DNA from: Membranipora membranacea | Lineage: Eukaryota; Bryozoa; Gymnolaemata; Cheilostomatida; Membraniporidae | Reading direction: 5' to 3' | Assembly: GCA_914767715.1 (NCBI GenBank) | Contig: OU612069.1 | Span: 10,351,387-10,415,386, forward strand | DNA: 64,000 bases | Shown: positions 35,970 to 49,955 of the stretch, one piece after another | Layout of the letters: every line of letters starts with the position of its first letter | How positions within the stretch are numbered: position 1 is the first letter of the stretch | Made by a program: the position numbers and the translations under genes | Notes under the pieces: model-generated | Told to the model about the DNA's origin: nothing | The model's database searches: none | The model's input: only the letters and a program-made list of their open reading frames with translations

Positions 35970-38169
35970 TCAGCGTGAAAAACTGTACCAGAAACAACAC
36001 TGACAAACCTTATCCATCCAAAAGTGCAAATGGAAGTGACAAGATAGGCGGGGGCTGCCACCGGACTACATCTGAATTAGCAATCGCAGATTCGTTACTG
36101 GCCTGATTGATTAGTTGGGGGGGGGGGAGGGAGGGAGGGGGGAGGGAGGGAGGGGGGCTTGTTTATTCCATGTAGCCAGCAGTGCATATAGTATGACCAG
36201 ACAGCTCTTTTTTTCATCTATTATCTTTTTTTGTTCTTGATTACTATAGGAGTGAGGTTACAGCATTTCACAAAGGAGTCAGTATCCTTAATTTATATGC
36301 CCTCTAGCCAATCTATTAGCTATCCAATCCTCCCTACCACACCCCCCCCCCCCCCCCCCCACCAGACAATCTGAGCAATCATATTGGCTTATATCAACCC
36401 CCACCCCTATTGCAGACATTCAGGGCTATCATTTCAACATCTGAGTGCATACCACAGACAAAACATCACACAAGATTATCAGAAATAATCCAGAATTAAT
36501 TAATTAATCTCTGATAAGTATGAAAGATGACCTGTCAGTGAGGAAAACCATCCGATAAACAGATTAGCACATCATTTTTATGAACTGAATAATCAGAATA
36601 TAGGAAACAGGAATACAGATACAGATTGAATACAGATTGATTTTATTTTTGTCGACAAAACACATATTTCTGCCAATCATGCTTTTCAATAGTACAGAAA
36701 CTTTTTGGCTTTTAATCAATGGATTTACCCACAATTAGACCGGTGTATGATATAGTGAGATAATTCAGTTCCACAGCACATGATTGACATGGCTTAGCCC
36801 TTAGATGTCAGTAAATGTTAGCTAGAATTAAATTTTGCTATTTCAGGCCTTAATTAAATGTGCGGACAGCTAAATCTACAAACATACAATATCTAATATA
36901 ATCTTAACGTCTAATTGGTACGTTCGGAGAAGGTTTAGATGGTATGATTATAGCCACATATTCCAACGCCTGTTATGGGTAATGGGTAATTTATATTCTT
37001 ATACCTGCAACACCAAGAACTTTTTGTGGGCAGGCAACTCCAAACTGTGTACCAATCCGTGAATATCACTCCCCTGTCAGCTTACCAAAAGAAAAGATCT
37101 CACACCTACATTTTAGACAAGCAGCTGGAGTTGTCTGCTTATAAGGATTGAACGAGAGCTCAACAAACTTTGAGTGATTATTAATTGTGGATGAATGAAG
37201 ACTTGTTGCAGAAGAGTTGTACTTACTCTTTGTTTCAGTGTATCAGATCAAAACACCTGCAGGATTCGCTTTCGTATCTGACAAAAGAACAAAAAGATGT
37301 AGATGGTTTACCCAATTAAATTTGAAAAAAAAGTCACTATCTGGGATACTAACTTGAGAATTAATGACTTTAATTGTAGTCTTTCCTTGTTTGGGATATT
37401 TCAAATTTCTCCTATATAACAATGATTACAATTGAAATACAATAATTTCAAATCGGGAGTTTGGGACTCTCTGTTCAAACAGGGAGGGTGGGACACTCTA
37501 GCCAATGTGTTGGCTCTGATATGATACTAAGTTAACAGCGGATGATGATAATACAGCATATGTTGGGTTATGATCATAAACAGATAAATAGTATTTATAT
37601 GTTTATGGTTGTGATAAACCCAAGACTATACACCAACACTATTCATTTTTCAATATGCCAACTTAGCAGTCCTAAAATAATTAAATCTATGTAATGTACA
37701 GCCGTCCTTGGTTCAATCATATATATGTATGTATTTGAAACAAAATTTATAGAACTACTATGATCCAGCTCACCTTTAAATTATTTCTTATCTTTTCCCT
37801 CTGTCTCCAGTGAGCCTTAGTTGAGGGTGGTTGGGATGAAGGTGTGAGGCACATGAATCCCAAGCTTCGTTTCAGTTTCTACAACAATAAAGGAAGGTTT
37901 TATTACTGAACATTTACTTTTAAGCGAGTGTTGGTGTTTATTGGACCTTTGCACCAGACGAAGAATATGCTTTGATGCTTTATTTTGGCTACTCTCTTAT
38001 GTGTAAATTTGTGAAAAAATTTAATGTCTTCTACTTTTTAGGGTGGGTAAGTTTAAGAGTGATCTACCAGTTGTGATAGAAAACTTTTTAGATGCAGATA
38101 TTATGATTATAATTGCTTTATTCTAACCTTTTTCAATTCTGTCGGATGTTTTTTGAGTGCCTTCTAGGT
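35970..38169. other. Non-coding region with homopolymer tracts
   Basis: No coding exon recognised. It contains a gggagg-type purine tract (about 36117-36160), a C run of about 20 (about 36341-36361) and a perfect-looking small hairpin at about 37565-37621, where gggtta.gatcataaacag pairs with its mirror ending ataaaccc. Confidence 0.4.
36341..36361. repeat. Poly-C tract
   Basis: A run of about 20 consecutive C. Together with the upstream purine-rich gggagg tract it is likely to be unstable and to cause sequencing or assembly error. Confidence 0.85.
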
Positions 38170-38870
38170 GGAAATATGAGCAGTATTATAGGATAGGTCT
38201 GACGAGAAATTTGTAAGTTCTTAAGGTTTCCTCAACATTCATGTATATTTTCAGTTTTGAAAGTAGGTATGCTACTTTGTTCGCTTTGGTTGCCGTTTCA
38301 CTGGCATGGATATAGAAAGATAAATCTGTATCCAGAGTAACCCCCAGTACATTGATAGAGTCTTGGCTCAATTTTTGAATTATGGAGTTTTATGTGCATA
38401 AAGCTTTTAATGTTTCTGTTGGAAAATTTGCAGAATCGTTTTTTTCTATGTTGCGTCTCAATAAGTGGCTATCTGATGCTTTTTGTAGCAGTGTTTTGTT
38501 TTCCAATTACTTCATCTATGCTTGTGGCTGTACAGTACCATCTTCGACATCTAGGGATAAGGCCCCAATGTAAGATGGAGTGGGTTGGTCAAGTTTAATT
38601 TTCCATTGTTGTAGCACAGATAGCAGCATTTGCTCGGTTGAATGATTCTGACGAAATCCGAATTGTTGGTCTGAGAATAGGTTGTGTTTCTTTATGTAAG
38701 ACATCTGATTTTTCATGTCAAGTTAAATATCTGTGACTGATTGATGGGAAGCAAGGATATTGGTTGATAGTTTGACGGGTCACATTTTTTACCCTTTTTA
38801 TGAATTGGTGGGACAAGGGTAGATTTAAAGCAGTCAGGGGAGATTTTTTATAGCATTCATTGACCAGTGG
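38170..38870 (-). mobile_element. Non-LTR reverse transcriptase fragment (CR1/L2-like)
   Basis: Minus-strand translation gives pieces of one RT in order. They are STLVPPIHKKGKKCDPSNYQ near 38770-38830 (RT2-like; PISLLP follows), HNLFSDQQFGFRQNHSTEQM at about 38610-38690 (RT3), and INVLGVTLDTDLSFYIHASE near 38300-38350 (thumb). The frame changes several times and the catalytic region is lost, so it is a dead, truncated copy. No target duplication seen. Confidence 0.8.
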
Positions 38871-40317
38871 TTTCAATTAGAGATTTAGCCGTGCTTTCAC
38901 GGCTAAAGCTCAGCCACTCAACAAATCTGGTTTCAATTAGGATAGATTTAGCACACTCTTAGCTGATGCTTAGTCGAATCTTGGCTGTTCTGTTTCAGAC
39001 GGCTATCACTCAGCCAACATGATATTACATATTGATTATTATACATTACGACTCTTCAAAGTGTAATCAATCTGCAATGGCATTTGACATAAAAATTCAC
39101 AGACACATAAACTCTGTGGTGTTTAGTGATAATGTGAGATTTCTCAAAAATGAATATCAATTTACTTGGCTGAGTGATGGCTGAGTAGTGAGTGGTAGCA
39201 GGGCCTAATTGAAACATGATTAAGTGGCTGCTAAGATCTGGTCTACCATGTTACAGAGGAGGCAGAATGCAGACATCAAGTTATATTTCAAGATTATTGC
39301 AGGACAAGCAGCAGTTGAACAAGACAAAGTGGGCGTGACACTCCAGACAGACCATGACACACTTGTTGGCCCATTTCGTGGTACCATCAACACATAATGT
39401 GAAACGTTTCTCATTCAAATTTAGAGTCCATAGGTATCTTAATCCTAGTACACACAGATTTTCTGATCTCTAATTGGTAAACTTAACCAGACTCACCACC
39501 CAATGCATTATACATGTATCCCACTCTGTTAACTTACCCGCCTTTGAATAACTTCATAACAACATAAATATATGATATGTATGAAAAACTATATCAATTA
39601 TATATACTGTGTTTCATGCTTCATAGAACTGTAACCGAGAGGGCTAAGGAGCTCATTAACTGTAGGTAACCTATGAGTCCTCCTATTGCTGGTCTGTCAT
39701 GCTGGGGTCCATTTGTGCGTTGAGTTCGGGAGGTTGGCGACTTCTTGCCGTCACTATGCGGGTGGTGTGTTGGAAAGTTCTGTTTGGCCCCGCTTGTTTC
39801 CTTGTGCTTGCTAGGTCTGATTGTCTCCCAACAACATACTGGACATTCTACTCGGTACTAACAAGCTTTATATATTTTCATTATACCCACCTTGCTCATG
39901 TTAACACACCACTGTTGGCTACTCGGAGAAAGCCGATATGCGGCTGAAGCTCCCACTAATGCAACCTTGGCGAGTCATGCTGTTGACATACCCGTTATAC
40001 AAGTGCAATGTTCTCACAACAAATGTCATAAACTAATGCCTGCTAATCTGTCATACAGGACTTGATCCAAAAATTTGAAAAGATGCGTAAAAGCCTCTTC
40101 TGCTCGACATGGTGTCAATGATTTGTCTTGCATGGTACCCTGCTAGGAAACCTTTAACAACGTCACTATCGTATCACACAACAGTAACCTACGGAATACC
40201 GCAACTAAAAGAGTCTCTCGGATCCGACTGCTATTAAAGACACTGATGAATCAGATGGCTAAAGCACAGATTAATGCCTGCTAAATAAAATTTAGCCAAA
40301 TGCTAATTGAAACCAGC
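38867..40317. mobile_element. Possible non-autonomous DNA transposon with short inverted ends
   Basis: tggtttcaattag occurs at 38868-38880 and 38928-38940, and its complement ctaattgaaacca at 40302-40314. Each is followed inward by a related tttagcc/ggctaaa string. An internal partial copy (cctaattgaaac) sits near 39206. No transposase frame is visible. The two left ends suggest nesting or a duplicated terminus. I cannot show a target-site duplication. Confidence 0.35.
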
Positions 40318-42399
40318 CCAAGAAAGAAGGGATAGCAGGTAAGCAATTAAGTCTACTAGTACTATTATTTTATAAATCATTGCTGATTGATAGTGATATG
40401 CCACTTAGACCACCACGCTTGTTTCGCTGAGTGAATTGATGAGCAAGTAATTGTTTTACTAGTGATCGGACTGAATGAGAATTTGAGGGAATTTTTTTCT
40501 GTATAGGAACAATGAACTCCCTCGCCTAGGGAGAGGGAGTTTATTGGTAGGAAAATGCGGGAAATTTGCTGGATCGAATTCAGAGTGCCCAGCAATGTTT
40601 ATTTATATATATCATTGAATTCCATATCTGGAATAGCATCATTAGCTTTCTTTTGCAAAACAAAGGGCTGCAAAAATAGCCAGTCCCTAGTAGCAATCTA
40701 GAAATGCCCTAATCATCGACACCGTATGGGGTATAATTACTGTTTGCAATTTTGTAAACAAGACAATTTCTCAGGCTAATTATTCATGCTACTAGGGACA
40801 GCCAATCAGATAACAGTCAGATGGGTCCCTGTGTTTAGTGTCTTAACCGTATAACGCTATGATACTATTTCCATTCTAAGAGAAGAATCTAATTCAGTGA
40901 TATATATATATCACCATCCTCTCAATAATTGCTTTAGGAAACAGTAACCTCAAGTAACAACCCCTTCTTCTTGTTAGCATTGACATTCTGTGAAGCCACT
41001 AAGTTGAAGATATGATTGGGAATATGGATTTTCATTGAATTTGATTTATCAACTCACCTTTGTAAAAAGTTTGTTTAGAGCAACTGCTACTACAGAAACC
41101 TGCTATAACTTGGCTATAAAATGTGATCGACAATATTGTCTGCTTCATATGAAGGTTAAAATTTTGGTGACTGAAAGGGCAATATCATTGAATATGATAT
41201 AGTTACTTGCAGTAGATTAAAAACATCTCACATAGTATTTTATTTTTAAAGGAAAATAACAATATTATATTTATTTATTTTATTCCTTTATATATTATTT
41301 ACTTTTTCTCAATATAGTACCATATGACCTGTCATTGGCTCTTTTTTTTTCCACCCTCCAATCAGAGCCAAAACACCCTCCCTGATTCAAATCACTGGTG
41401 TGCATACAAAATAATAGAAGATGTCAATATCTGGGAGCAACTGGCACACTGATTTCGAGATTACACTATTAGTATGTGTATCTCTGATCGATAGAGCTTC
41501 TGTCGCAAATATTGAGCACCTACATTTGGCTAAAAAAGAGGACAACTTTAATTTTATCCAACAGACATGATCGAAACAGATTTTCCTAGCTCTGCATTAT
41601 TAGTTCTCTCTTCTGAGCTTAGGCTAGCAACACACAGTTTCGATGTCACTTTTCTTGTCAAAAACATGTGTTAAATGCTCTTCTAAAACTGTTAGAAGGT
41701 GATATCAGATTTTCTGAATATAAATTAGAATATTTTAACAAAGAATGAGAAAATGATAAGTGTATATCCAAAAGTTTGGGTAATCATCCATACGTCTCCT
41801 AAATACTGAATTTCAGCTGCACTCAAGCTAAGTGAATTAAGTCACTCTCTATCGATCAGAGATATACATGCAATAGTATATCACGTGATCAGTGTGAGCA
41901 ACTGGTTCAGACGCCTCACAATAATTTATTTGTATCAAACGTCAACACAAAATAGTCCACATAAAAGTAAAGGAAGGACTTTTCATCGTAGAAACCCTTC
42001 ACATAACAGATAAGCAAAATAATTTTGAGAAATAGACAGAAATTTGTGCAAATTTTAAAATTAACTAATGATTACTGGTTCAAATCAAGGCTATCTCAAG
42101 TTCTTATATTACTACACCAAATCCAGTGCAGAAACAAGACCATGGTGGGATTTTCCAATGAATTTATTTATTTGTTTTAAGAGGTTTCCTGTTAAGTGTA
42201 CAGATAAAAGAGTAGTTAAAAAGTAACTTGTTGAGAAACTTTATGAGGTATTTATCTAAATTTGACTAGACAACTGTTTCATTATGTGATACACACAACA
42301 GAACAAGATCTGTTGATGGGTTATTCCCATGCTTGCTTGCTTGCAATGTTAGAATGCTACTACTAACTATGTATGTATGTTAGTATGTACATCCATTTT
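40318..42399. other. Non-coding region
   Basis: No exon recognised. It holds a foldback at about 41440-41905, listed separately, and otherwise AT-rich sequence with t-rich tracts. Confidence 0.35.
41440..41905. repeat. Short foldback element
   Basis: Ends are inverted: tgtgtatctctgatcgatag at the left pairs with ctatcgatcagagatataca at the right (about 41848-41868), and cacactgat pairs with atcagtgtg further out. The interior is unrelated single-copy-looking AT-rich DNA. MITE-like in size and form. Confidence 0.65.
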
Positions 42400-42960
42400 A
42401 TATCAATTAGTGACATTGAATTGACTAACAGCCTGCCTCTGCATGAGTACTGTACTGACTGGAATGTCCAGACTGCTTCTCAGGATATTAAAACTATGGC
42501 TTATAAACAGCTCATTCGTCCCAACTTGAATATGAAACGGCTGCACGGGACCGTCTTGGTAATACCCCAGAAAAAGATATTGAAGCAGTAAAAAGAAGGG
42601 CAATGCGGATGGCATGTAATATCAAGTTCACAGACAGGAACACCAGTATCACCAAACTCCTCTCTGAATCAGATCTTGACTGGGACACCCTGGCCTTTAG
42701 TTTAGGTATGAGGGAACATCGAAGACTGACCATCTTCAACTCATACAATCATAATCGGCCTGAACGAAATCATATTCCAGCACCTCAATTCGAAGGTTAC
42801 TATAAACAGCAGGAGGCATAACCACCAATACTTGGTATCTCACTGCTCTACAAAACATCACCAGCGTTCTCATTTCATCCAAACTGGTACCGAGTGGAAC
42901 TCTCTGCCACATGAGAGTCCTTACTTGACCCACCACAAACCAGCAAGTATTTAATAACTT
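42400..42960 (+). mobile_element. C-terminal fragment of a CR1/L2-like LINE
   Basis: Plus-strand frames give the typical end of a non-LTR RT protein: DIKTMAYKQLIRP; then, after a frameshift, DRLGNTPEKDIEAVKRRAMR; then LLSESDLDWDTL and REHRRLTIFNSY; and finally EWNSLPHE in another frame. These blocks follow the RT thumb in CR1/L2-type elements. Only the last few hundred bases are present and the frame is broken at least twice. Confidence 0.8.
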
Positions 42961-43029
42961 CTGATAATCCCAAGGGTTTAGCACCCCTTGGGACCCGTTC
43001 CCCTGCTGAACTGAGAACTGATATACGGC

Positions 43030-44075
43030 TTGGTCAAGGTGCAACACAGGCCTATAAATAGCTAGGCCTATTCCTTTCAATAACAATTCAATTTGGGTCT
43101 GGATTGCCTTCCTATTGTCCAATTTGAATGAATTACACCAATCATTATTTAGTAATGTAATTAAATTCACAAACAACAAAGGAATAGGCCAAGCTTTGCT
43201 GGCCGTACTACGGATACAGCGAGCAAGTTTGTTAGCCCAACTGGGGAAGCTGGCAGATCTACCTAGCTATCATATGCATCTGGCCGTACTAAATGTGGCC
43301 TATGGAATATGCAGCTTTTAGATGTGGCTATGTTATAAGGAAATTAGCGTGTATCTGGATAGCTGTGGGGTGTTTATTCTAGTGCCGATGTGTTCCTCAA
43401 GTATTGTATGTCAATTCATGTTCTAAGATCTTATAGTTAGTGTGAAAGAGTGCTTGTGAGCTGGATCGTAAGATGGTGAGATGGAAATAAGGGAAAAGAG
43501 CGAGCTGCTGTTTATGCTTCTATTCTTCTCTATTCCACGAACTCAACTGACAGTTAACATGATGTGGCAAAATACATTAATTTCAAATCATCAATTAATT
43601 GCTAGGCACCTGATCTTTGATTGAAAGGAAATGGTTGCCTAGCAATATCTGATCTAATCAAAATGTCAATGTGGTTACATTTAGGAAACAAAAAAATGCC
43701 ATTTTACAGTTATAAAAGCTACACACCCGTGATTTTCATGGGATTGGGGCACTTTTAGTACGGCCAGATGCATAGGATAGCTTGGTTAGCTCTGCCAGTT
43801 GTTGTGGATTTGCCCAGAGGATAGCTTGGTCAAGCTGTCACGCTATCCTCTGGTCAAATCCACAACGCTAGATGCCTCAGATGGGCTAACAAACATATTT
43901 GTTCTAGGTATTTCGTTCCAGCCAGCTACACCTTTGTTATTTGTGAAAGTGGCGGGGAAGGGGGGGCTTTAATTCATAAAAGTTGAACAATAGGAAGGCA
44001 AAGATGACCCAAATTGTTATTGAAAGGAATAGGCCTAGCTGTTAATAGGTTTGTGTAGCACCTTGCCCAGTTCGT
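43030..44075. repeat. Long foldback element, about 1.05 kb
   Basis: Arms at about 43030-43320 and 43735-44075 are inverted. Examples: atgcatctggccgtactaaa against tagtacggccagatgcat; gctaggcctattcctttcaa against aaaggaataggcctagc; and caaggtgcaacacagg against its mirror near 44060. An internal sub-hairpin (tagcttggt..agctg) near 43800-43870 shows further rearrangement. No coding content. Confidence 0.8.
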
Positions 44076-47039
44076 AGCCTTACTAAAAGTATGGCGTGTC
44101 GAGCCAGAGCTTTAGACGATATGCTGGCACTAAGCTAAAGCATTGGCTAACTTGGCATACAGAGTGAATTTGGAGGTCATCTTTTATCATGTCAAAACAT
44201 ATTATATGAAAACATATTGTTATGTTTGATGGCATTATACAGCAAGGGTAGTCTTAAATGTAAAATAACTACATTTAAACGATCAATGTTATGGAGTTTT
44301 TCACTTAGAGGGAATGTGGACAAAACTGCAATACTGTTTAAATATTTTGCACCACTCCCGCTAGCAGGGAGTCCCTGCTGCTAGAACCAGGTGTCTTCAT
44401 CTCTTTTTACAGGTGTGCTAGGCTTGATTTCAAGACCACAGAAACTTCAGAAACCCTAAGTCCACTTATAACTCATTGACAAATTTTACAAAGTTCACCC
44501 TGGCTAACCCTAATTTTCACAAGGTATCAATGTATTGCCACTAATACCAATTGTGATTTTCCAATCAGCCTGTCTGGTTATATATGGAATAGACATAAAA
44601 ATATGATGGTCACAGATATTTCGAGATCAACATGGCACGATGTTTTCAGCCTGACAAAAAAAATTTATACTCTTGTTCAGTTAAGTTCAATTGAGTCATA
44701 GGAACGCAGCAGGCCTAACTGGGCTTGGTTGTATTTCACTTTTAAAGTCAGATGAGACACAAAATTCCTGCAAATGCTTCACCCAAGTACAAAGTGCAGA
44801 CTACAGAGTATCACAAACTGAGTTTGCTTCTGATGTTGCTACTGCCCCAACTACTATTCCTAGAGTTAGTTATTCTATTCGGATACTACACACTAGACAC
44901 TCCGGTTATACTGGGCAGATAATTCATTTTTCACAAATTAGGTAATGATAACAATAACATGAACAATTTTAAATCTGTGTATTTTTTGACCTTTCTTAAT
45001 CCTGTAATGATATAACTGATAATAAATGAAATGAGATGTTTTGAAATTTAAAGTTCAAAAACCTGCAACAAGGTACTGTCTTTCCATTGGACTCTATAGT
45101 AGTGCTTGCTCAGTTGATAATATTTGAAACCTGTTTGATTTACGACCCGAAATCGACAAATAACCAAGTGAAGCTAACATATGAATCAATAAGTCATTGA
45201 AGGTTTTATCAAGTGTACCTAAATAATATAAATTTTGGTATATTATTATTTCATCTCACTGGTTATAAACCAGTATCAACAGTAGAATATTTTTGAGGAT
45301 TTATAATTAAGGGAATTGGCACCCCCCCCCCCTTCCAATCTAAATCTATGGTAATGATTTCTCTTGAGGCTACTTCAGCACTAAATAGTCTCAGCCCCAG
45401 ACAATTATATTATACACGAATCACACTATCAATTAGAGGGAATGCATTGCTTTTGTTTTCTTTTATTTGCGGATTGAATGCAAGAAGGATAAGAGATTTT
45501 AGCCACAAGCATCTATGGGTGTGTCCACAGAAAGCTGTCATACCTGCCATACATGACAAACCATGCACACCCCATAGCATATACAATCACTATAATATGA
45601 CAAGGTTGTCAATATGCTGCTGTCTAGTGCTATGGTTCAGGAATCCGGAGTAAGGAAAGTGTCTAATATAAATTACTACCACAACCACATCCGCCTCTCT
45701 ATAGAAAATCTCATGTAGGCCTATATAATACTTTTACAATTAGGAAAATATTTGATTTATTTACCCACTGCAATGTCATTATTCTTTGTCAAATTGTAAC
45801 ATAGGGAAATTTGCTCATCAAAAACATCAGGCGGACTTCTCAACAATTTTTTAGATTTTGAAGTCACTTACAGAAATTGTATTAATGAAGAGTCAAGACA
45901 ATGAACATTTGGGACTAAAAAGGAAATAGCAGCTAAGAGGTAAGAGAGACATTTTTTTTTCAGTCCCATTGACTGACGGATCTCAGTAGATCAGACCTAG
46001 AATAGCAGGGCAAAACATTGATATATGTTGATTGGGGTGGGAAAGAATAAAACATAAGAATCAAAGTTGAACCAGAAGAGGATGTTGCTCTACTGTTGTA
46101 ATATGAATTAGTTTGAATTCAAGGGTTTGGCCAAAACTATAAAAGCAGAATAGAAAAGTGATAAGGAGTTGGTAATATATACTATTTATATAAAAGTAAT
46201 CATACATGTACGGGACAGTGCACTATCTAAGATATGGTTCAATAACATGAGTACCAGAGCAAACATGATATCATGTTTTATGGCAGGTCTGGTTACGGGC
46301 AAAAACTTTTTGTTCCTTTATTATTTTTAAACAGGAAGTGCCTGTTATAGATTTGTTATAGTGGACAATTGTAATGAATGAAATAATCCTTTAGTCCATG
46401 TAGTAGTAGTATTCTATTTTATTTAAAAATCAAAACACGGAAAAAAAAGTACCTATGTTTGCAGGCAAATTGTTGTTAACATGGTGAATCACTTGGAAAC
46501 ACAGGATGAAATTTTGGAAGTTCTGTTGGCAAGAAGATAAGATTATTTTGGTTAAAGGCTATGGATGAAAACCAAGAACATTTTCTTGAAATATTGAAAT
46601 AATTGTGATTGCATCTGCAGTATTCACAAGATAATGATGTAATTAATATGTGGGGAAAAAAAGCATATCTATTTAAAGAATAATTGTCGAGTTAGCAGTA
46701 ATAACAAGGTGAATGCACTGTTAGCAAGGGATAGTTTCGAAAACATGTCAGCAAGAAAAGTTTCTTATGGGTCATAGACTGTGAATGGAAAACAAGAATA
46801 GTTCCTGATTAGTGAAAATATTATGATGGTATTTGCAGTATTAACAGGATGAATATATTATACGATATGGACATATGATAAAAAATAGTTTGTGATAATG
46901 CGGAGGTATATAATAATAGTGACCAGGCTGGGTAAGTTAAAGAGGATTGCAGTGGATGGATTGTTCTTCGGGATGCCTTGGCTTTTGGAAAAAAAAAGAA
47001 AGAAAGTGTGGTATGAGTTAACATGAGTCTATTGATCCT
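44076..47039. other. Non-coding region with one diverged duplication
   Basis: No exon of a known family recognised. Two blocks at about 46460-46645 and 46680-46865 are diverged direct copies; both contain aa.caagaa, attgtgat/ttatgatgg and tgcagtatt.aca. Short open frames here have no recognisable content. Confidence 0.4.
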
Positions 47040-47074
47040 GAGATTATCATCTGACGGTTGTTAGGTGCAGGGTG

Positions 47075-49955
47075 CACTTGAGGTCAGGACTGTCAGGCCA
47101 AGTCTATAGGGATGGCTCTGTAGGTTGATGTGTCCAGTAAGTAGCCCCACTAGTATGGCTGCTTGACGTCTGCTGATTGTTAGCGGGAGAGGATACCTCT
47201 CTATATGTAGGGGATCAAGCTCGTGGAGGAGTCCCGTTGAGCACTCTCCAATGGTGAGGTGGGTTTTCCATCTCCTTCTGTTCTCATGTTTTATGGTCTT
47301 CTGGATGACTGAGTTCTTGCAGTTGTATAGCTCCTTCCTTTGAGTTTGACAATAGTTGATTTTATTTTCTGTTGTAGTTTGCTCTTAGAGTGGTTGGAAA
47401 TATTCATCAGAGTATCATTTGCTGCAGCCATACGGCAATAGGTAAATATGCTCCTGAGATGATGTATCTCTATTGTAGGAATGCCTGAGAGTTGGTGAAG
47501 GGCTTCCTTTGGTGCGTTGAATTGAGTTCCTAGCATGTCTTTGAGACATTTATACGTAGAGGTTTCTCCATTTGGATCCCATATGATGGAGTTATAGAAT
47601 ACTTTTGGTACAAACACTGCTGTCAAGATCCGTTTAGTAGTGGCTGGTTGTGACCTGTTGTAATGAATGGAATAAGCATATTCCATTTCTTTGTGAGAAT
47701 ACTTTTTGCTTCCTCTCTCTGTTTATCAAAGTTGAGTTTATTGTCTAGTGTGATTCTGAGTACTTATGTGGATTTAGTTAGCTATGTTGATATTCTCCTC
47801 AGTGATCTGTAACTGCTCTGTAACTGCTCTGGTTGGCCAGAGAACCATGTTACGTCTGTTTTTGTGCAGTTTGCAGTTTCTGAATCCACCTAGTGATCGT
47901 ATCACAGCTGTTTTTAAGTGATGTGTTCAAGATTGTACTGTTCGGCCCAGAACATAGAACTGAGCAATCATCAGCGTATTGGAACTGGGTACTCTCCATA
48001 TTGTCCAGCATATCTCTGGTATATATAAGGAAGAGTAATGGCGATAACACTCTGCCCTGTGGCAGTCCAATGCTGCATGGATTTGGTTGTGAGGTGTTGT
48101 CATTAACCTGGAGTTTGATATTACTATTAGTAAGGAAGCTGGTTATTAGGTCATGAAACTGTCGACAAAAACCTAGTCGGTATAACATACCATCATGCCA
48201 GACTGACTCAAAGGCCTTCTGCAGATCAATGAACAGTCCAGCGGTACATTTTGTTGAAGCTTTCTGTTGTTGAAGTTCAGTTATCATAAGAGTTAAATAG
48301 GTGACCGTATAGTGACCTCTCCTGAAGCCATGTTGATACTCCGGGATCCAGCACTGCTGCTCTGCAATAGCTCTAAGTCTTGTTCTAATGATGCGTTCCG
48401 GTAGTTTGCCGCACACAGACATTATTTTGATGGGTCTATAGCTGCTTGCCTGCATGTAGTCTTTCTTCCCCGGTTTCTTCAGAAAAATGACCACATTGTT
48501 AGTAAATGGCCAAACTGCTGTTTTCAGGATTGCGTTGAAAAGCATCATCAGTGTTATGTGGAACTGTGGTCCGCCCATTTTCAGCATACCTGGGTGGACA
48601 TTGTCATAGTCTGGACCTTTGCCTGCTGTTTTAGTGTTTCTGATGGCTTTTAAAAGTTCTTCTGTTGTAATCTTTGATGAAATACTTTGAAATTCTGAGT
48701 TGACGTTCCATGTATACTTATTCTTGTTGCCTTCAGTTTCCCACTCCTTACCTACAAGTTGTCTGGTCCATATGTTTGCCTTGAAAAATATCTTCATAAA
48801 GTAGTTGACTTTTCTGAGCATCACTGGTAATGAGGGTGTTGTTGGATTTGAGATCACCAATCTGGCACTTTTTTGGTTTGTAGAATGTGTCTTTGAATTT
48901 TCTCCGGTACTGTTCATTGTTTCCTTCATTCAATGGGTCTGTCTTCTGCTTTAGAAAATTGTTTCTGGCTTCGTCAAGTGCTTCCTTGAAGTATTGTTTG
49001 GCTTCCTCTAATTTATCTCCATTTTCATATGGAGATCTAAATTTGAATAACTTTCTCATCTCTCGAAGTTTCTTTGAAGCCTCTGATAGCTTTGGGGTCC
49101 AGTAAGGTTTGCTGTGGCCAGACAATACCATTTGTTGGACAAATTTGTCTCTACAATGTAGGAGGGTGCGGTGTATTTTGTTCCAGATTTCTATTGGGTC
49201 AGTTTCCAGAGACAAAATTGGTGTCATAGTGTGAGACATATTCTCAAGTTCTGTTGAGTGACCAATCCAATCTGCTTTACTCCAAGCAAATATTGTCTTC
49301 TTGTCGCTCCTGTTTTGCCTGAGAATAAACTCCGTCCATACTGGTATGTGACCTCGCATTGGCGCCCCTGTTAACAGTTCCACTGTTTCATCAACATACT
49401 GATAAGACACCAAGGGTACTGTGTTAATTGTCATCACTGTAATGTCAATAGTAGATCCTCCATTGCTGCATAGGAATGTGTTTTGGTTCTGAATATCTGT
49501 GACATGCATATTTGTTCTGTTACAGAATTCTGATAGGCTCTTTCCATGGTTGTTACTGGTGGTGTTGTGCCATGTTGGGTGTCTGTCATTGAAGTCTCCA
49601 AATATAGCAAGATGTGTACAGTTGATGTTATGCAGTTCCTTCAGTGCCTCTGTAGTTTGACGGGTGACTCACTCCAGTTGCTCAGTGTTGTTAGGTCTCA
49701 CATAGACTGAGCCCATTACGAATCTTTTCTCATCAACTGAGACCGAAATGAACAACAAATCGGACTCATCGCTTTCTAAGTTATGAAGTCTTGTCGACAT
49801 GATACTGTCATGTACAAGGATCGCAACTCCTCCTTGCCTCTTAGGATTACTTCTCCTTGGCTTCAGGTGTACCTGATAATAGTCAAAATTGGATGACTCC
49901 AATTTGGCTGTTTTGGTTTCCGATAGAAAGACAATGTCCGCCCTTCTCATTCAGA
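47075..49955 (-). pseudogene. LINE ORF2: endonuclease and reverse transcriptase, broken
   Basis: From right to left: endonuclease with ADIVFLSETKTAK and GGVAILVHDS (49950-49670) and, after an in-frame TGA near 49670, HLAIFGDFNDRHPTWH; a linker (49509-48800); a frameshift at about 48790-48830; then RT (to 47850) with SSYRPI, GFRRGHYTV, DLQKAFESVW, IGLPQGRVLSPLLF and an intact QYADD catalytic motif. After a break near 47850 (beside an 11-bp tandem duplication of gtaactgctct at about 47810-47831) the thumb and C-terminal region continue (47686-47291). A last frameshift near 47345 leads into RRWKTHLTIGE and LTGHINLQSHPYRLGL. The catalytic residues survive but the reading frame does not. Confidence 0.88.

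Noticed and set aside
45348-45653. 101-codon plus-strand open frame
   Set aside because: No family resemblance, no exon partners and AT-rich surroundings; consistent with chance.
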